This document shows positions 34,614 through 36,898 of a DNA stretch of 36,898 nt, one piece after another. The notes below the pieces were generated by a model. The model ran no database searches and was not told where the DNA came from. It saw nothing but the letters and a program-made list of their open reading frames with translations. A program made the position numbers and the translations under genes. Numbering within the stretch: the stretch's first letter is position 1; every line of letters starts with the position of its first letter. This DNA is from an uncultured Ruminococcus sp. (GTDB taxonomy: Bacteria > Bacillota > Clostridia > Oscillospirales > Ruminococcaceae). Location of the stretch: positions 1 through 36,898 of the forward strand of contig CAMWYX010000018.1 in the NCBI GenBank assembly GCA_947178575.1, read 5' to 3'.

Positions 34614-34637
34614 TGTAAATTCCTCCTATAATTTACA
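34614..34637 (-). promoter_or_regulatory. Hairpin presenting the integrase Shine-Dalgarno in its loop
   Basis: TGTAAATT (34614-34621) and AATTTACA (34630-34637) form an 8-bp stem. In the integrase mRNA the 8-base loop is AUAGGAGG, the whole Shine-Dalgarno, and the TTG start follows the stem directly. This looks like built-in translational control. Confidence 0.7.
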
Positions 34638-34660
34638 CCTTGGCATATCTCTGCATCATA

Positions 34661-34689
34661 ATTGTAGCGCGCTTTTCTCTGTTTGTCAA
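34661..34689 (-). promoter_or_regulatory. Integrase promoter
   Basis: On the minus strand TTGACA (34689-34684), 17 bases, TACAAT (34666-34661). It is bracketed by a 7-bp inverted repeat GGCATAT (34642-34648) and ATATGCC (34705-34711), a possible operator pair. Confidence 0.85.
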
Positions 34690-34726
34690 GCACCTGAAAA
34701 AGAAATATGCCATAATTTGTTCTACA

Positions 34727-36013
34727 TTATTCCAACTCAAACTTTTTCTTTTTTCTGTCGTTTGAGGGTTGTTCTAACTGCTTATTTTGTTGTACTTTAA
34801 AAATTTCCTTAGCCTTTGCAACAACGTTCGGAAAAAGATATTCAATAAGTTTCAGTAAATCCTGAAAGTAGCTGATTTTTTCTTCTAACTTTAAATTTCT
34901 GCGTTCAGCCCGATTATACTTCTCCTGATATTCTTTTTTCTGCTGAACAGCGTCATCACGTTCAGAGATAATTTTATCACAGTGTTGATGCAAGTCGTAT
35001 ACAGTGTTTTCACTTTTGTACTGTAAATCCAAAGCATTTTTTGTGATGTTTTGCAGAGTATCAATATTTTTCCTGATTTCGTCTTTATGACGCATAATCG
35101 TAAACGAACTTTTTAACTGCTCGTCAAGTTCAAAGCATATATCGTCAAATTTTTTCTCTGTTTTTGAACTTTTCTGAATATCCGGAATATACCGCAGAAT
35201 ATCGTTTGCCGTATTTCTCAGCTGTTCCAGTTCTTTATGCGAGGAACTGATTTTATCCTGAAAACAGGAAAGCGTATTTTCTGCAGAAGTCAACTGATGT
35301 TGCTTTATTGAAAGTTGTGCATCAGCCTGTTCAATTTCTTTTTGTCGTTCCTGTTTTTTGTAATTAAGTACGCTTAAATGCGGATTTTCCGTTCCGAGCT
35401 GCTCCCACTCGATTCCACGTTCCGCCATAAGCCCTGCAAGCACCTGTTTTTCGCTGTCAATCCATAATTTTGAGGCAGTATTCAGCTTTCCCTCGCCCTT
35501 AAATCCCTGCTGTTCCAACGCTTTTGTGAGTGACACTCTGGTTGACAGACCTCTTTTTTGCTCAGTTGCGAACGGCACAAAATCAATGTGTAAATGCGGA
35601 GTTTCTTCGTCCATATGAATTACAGCGTTGAACACTCGCAAATGCGGATTTCTGCGTTGAAAATCCTCCGCAAACTGTTTCAGAATATCGGCACAAATTT
35701 CCGCATCAGCTGTACCAATGTGAGTATCATCACGGTTGCCTATCTGAAAGATTACCTCGTGAAATTCTTTTTCCTGTCGGCTATGGCGAATATGCTCATG
35801 GTAATCCCTGATACGTCTGTCCCTGCGGGTCTGCTTTGCATTGTACTTTTCAAGTGCCTCGTCAAAAAGTTCATGATAGACTATTTTAATATCGTCCTGA
35901 ACTATTATTACATTGTTATATATTTTATCTTTATCAACATTTTCAGTGATAATTTTTCGGTTGTTATGGTGCGTACTTCCTTTGCCGATGACCGCACTAA
36001 TCGTCTTTTTCAT
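34727..36013 (-). CDS. mob: MobV-family relaxase (Mob/Pre plasmid recombination protein)
   Basis: The 428-residue protein has the MobV layout: the N-terminal motif HHNNR (15-19), the histidine motif HMDEETPHLHIDFVPF (133-148) that holds the metal, and a long C-terminal coiled coil (about 215-410, rich in Glu, Lys, Gln and Leu). MobV relaxases nick one strand at oriT and lead it into a recipient, using a conjugation system supplied elsewhere. GGAG precedes the ATG. The inverted repeats directly upstream fit an oriT. Confidence 0.93.
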   Translation of the reverse strand: MKKTISAVIGKGSTHHNNRKIITENVDKDKIYNNVIIVQDDIKIVYHELFDEALEKYNAKQTRRDRRIRDYHEHIRHSRQEKEFHEVIFQIGNRDDTHIGTADAEICADILKQFAEDFQRRNPHLRVFNAVIHMDEETPHLHIDFVPFATEQKRGLSTRVSLTKALEQQGFKGEGKLNTASKLWIDSEKQVLAGLMAERGIEWEQLGTENPHLSVLNYKKQERQKEIEQADAQLSIKQHQLTSAENTLSCFQDKISSSHKELEQLRNTANDILRYIPDIQKSSKTEKKFDDICFELDEQLKSSFTIMRHKDEIRKNIDTLQNITKNALDLQYKSENTVYDLHQHCDKIISERDDAVQQKKEYQEKYNRAERRNLKLEEKISYFQDLLKLIEYLFPNVVAKAKEIFKVQQNKQLEQPSNDRKKKKFELE

Positions 36014-36050
36014 GGAAATCTCCTTTAAAAATCAGAAAAACAAACATTGC

Positions 36051-36158
36051 CTTTGTTACTTTCTGCGAAAGTAACGCAAAGATACTTCCGACAGCCGAAA
36101 TCCGTCTATCAAAAGTATCTGTTGCGCTATGCGAGGCTAACGGCAGACGGAGCTGCCG
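36051..36158. other. Candidate origin of transfer (oriT) upstream of the relaxase
   Basis: Three inverted repeats fill 108 bases between the HTH gene and the relaxase: GTTACTTTC/GAAAGTAAC (36055-36063/36067-36075, 3-base loop, extendable by CTTT/AAAG), AGATACTT/AAGTATCT (36080-36087/36113-36120) and CGGCAG/CTGCCG (36141-36146/36153-36158). MobV oriTs lie next to their relaxase gene and contain such repeats with AAGTAT-like arms. The nick site cannot be named from sequence. Confidence 0.6.
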
Positions 36159-36161
36159 AAA

Positions 36162-36431
36162 TCACTTCTGAAAATAAGAAATCAGGTCAGCCTTGTTGAT
36201 GAGAATTTTTCCACGTTTACCCTCACCGGTACGGATAAATTTCACCTTGTTTTGTGCCACAAGTTTGCGGACAGTGTTCTCAGAAAGTCCTTTGACTTCC
36301 TTGCAGCATTCCTTGACCGTGAACATCTCAACAGGCTTTTCAGCAGGTTCGGAAACTTCTGTATCATTCGTGAGCTGAATTAACAGATTCATAATCTGGT
36401 CTGCAATTTTTTCTTTCTCAATCTTTGTCAT
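36162..36431 (-). CDS. Small excisionase-like helix-turn-helix DNA-binding protein
   Basis: The 89-residue protein has a helical N-terminus and a MerR/Xis-type winged helix (about 36-89): MFTVKECCKEVKGLSENTVRKLV, a wing with GEGKRGKILINK and the closing helix ADLISYF. Such proteins serve as excisionases or small regulators of mobile elements. Its place two genes from the integrase fits either role. GAGGAG lies before the ATG. Confidence 0.8.
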   Translation of the reverse strand: MTKIEKEKIADQIMNLLIQLTNDTEVSEPAEKPVEMFTVKECCKEVKGLSENTVRKLVAQNKVKFIRTGEGKRGKILINKADLISYFQK

Positions 36432-36464
36432 AAAAAACTCCTCTTTCTCTCTTGTCGAGTTTTG

Positions 36465-36524
36465 TGAACTTTAAGCATTTTAGACATTTTAAAATTCTAA
36501 TGTGCTTAAAATGTTTAAAGTTCA
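36465..36524. repeat. Long imperfect inverted repeat between the HTH gene and the replication-gene remnant
   Basis: TGAACTTTAA (36465-36474) and TTAAAGTTCA (36515-36524) are perfect outer arms. Inner arms GCATTTTA and TAAAATG continue the pairing with few mismatches around an AT-rich loop. The right end covers the stop codon of the downstream-reading remnant. It may be a terminator or a protein-binding site. Confidence 0.6.
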
Positions 36525-36872
36525 TGAATTGTAAATTTTTGGATTGACATAAATTATAATGCCACTTCTGTTACTGCCCTCCGTTTTGACGGTTTCACGG
36601 CGAATATAGCCGTATTCTTCGAGCATTTCGGCAGTTTCGTTGAAGTCCTGAGCGTTCTTAAAAAGTGTACAACGACAGATTTTGTATAAGTCATTCTGGC
36701 GGATTTGATAAATATTTTTCGCCTTAATTTTCTCGATAACTCGTTCTGCCTTAACCGTTGCAATATCAATATCGCCCTGTCCATAGGCAAAAATCGCCTG
36801 TTCACGATAATAATTCGCAATCTCAATCGAAGAACAAAGTGTGTCTAGTGTGCTGTATCGTTGAAAATTAAT
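36522..36872 (-). pseudogene. C-terminal remnant of a DUF3987-like mobile-element protein
   Basis: This minus-strand frame of 116 codons is open from a TAG at 36875-36873 to a TGA at 36524-36522 and has no ATG, GTG or TTG near its beginning. The text LDTLCSSIEIANYYREQAIF, then AERVIEKIKAKN and a winged-helix-like AEMLEEYGYIRRETV, is protein-like and resembles the C-terminal ends of DUF3987 (primase/helicase-like) proteins of mobile elements. The other two minus-strand frames also stop before the window's edge, so the upstream part is lost or disrupted. The family name is tentative. Confidence 0.55.
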
Positions 36873-36898
36873 CTAATACAGGATAAAGTGAAACAAGC

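Larger units (their letters stand above)
33351..36898. mobile_element. Left part of an integrated mobilizable element at the 3' end of rpsI
   Basis: From the end of rpsI to the right edge every gene is of mobile-element type and on the minus strand: tyrosine integrase next to the junction, a MobV-like relaxase, a candidate origin of transfer, an excisionase-like HTH protein and a DUF3987-like remnant. No type IV secretion genes are seen, so it is an integrative and mobilizable element, or part of a larger conjugative one. The rpsI 3' end is a known integration target of such elements in Firmicutes. The right attachment site is not in the window. Confidence 0.8.

Noticed and set aside
36554-36826. 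90-residue minus-strand ATG frame near the right edge
   Set aside because: Its Arg-rich text is not protein-like; the neighbouring minus-strand frame (36522-36872) gives a coherent protein end instead.
1-36898. CRISPR array or insertion sequence
   Set aside because: No series of regularly spaced identical repeats and no transposase gene were seen anywhere in the window.

Overview
The window looks like the chromosome of a cellulosome-forming Ruminococcus (Oscillospiraceae, Clostridia). The pointers are a secreted protein with a C-terminal type I dockerin, a clostridial pyruvate:ferredoxin oxidoreductase, SpoVT and SpoVAC, a DUF4317 protein, moderate-to-low GC, and promoters that mostly read TTGACA-17-TATAAT. 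The genus is inferred from protein character; no search was run.

Layout. Positions 1-228 hold the 3' end of a 5S rRNA and a CAU-anticodon tRNA, followed by a ComEA-like helix-hairpin-helix protein (248-1111). On the minus strand come a Trk potassium-uptake operon (trkA-trkH), a DUF4317-ClC anion transporter pair and a GH5 glycosidase without a signal peptide. The str operon follows on the plus strand (rpsL-rpsG-fusA, then tuf with its own promoter), then spoVT, pyruvate:ferredoxin oxidoreductase and a phosphopantetheinyl transferase that converges on htpG. htpG carries a perfect CIRCE operator. A three-gene ECF sigma / membrane beta-propeller / lipoprotein module comes next (19994-24003), then an aquaporin, the dockerin protein, spoVAC, a GH25 lysozyme overlapping manA, glucokinase, aspartate kinase, a YdjM-like membrane protein and the rplM-rpsI operon.

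From 33351 to the right edge lies the left part of an integrated mobilizable element inserted just after rpsI: tyrosine integrase, MobV-type relaxase, a candidate oriT, a small HTH protein and the C-terminal remnant of a DUF3987-like protein. The far attachment site is outside the window.

Most interesting points. (1) The dockerin protein keeps an SGNH-hydrolase fold signature, but the Ser, Asn and His catalytic positions read Gly, His and Tyr, so it looks like a cellulosomal pseudoenzyme. (2) The sigma / beta-propeller / lipoprotein cluster is the best candidate for a little-described envelope-sensing system. (3) spoVT and an orphan spoVAC both have promoters of the forespore sigma-F/sigma-G type. 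(4) The integrase Shine-Dalgarno sits exactly in the loop of an 8-bp hairpin. (5) The rpsL-rpsG spacer holds nested stems that could be an S7 autoregulatory site. (6) A BspA-like leucine-rich-repeat tail follows the glucokinase stop codon in the same frame.
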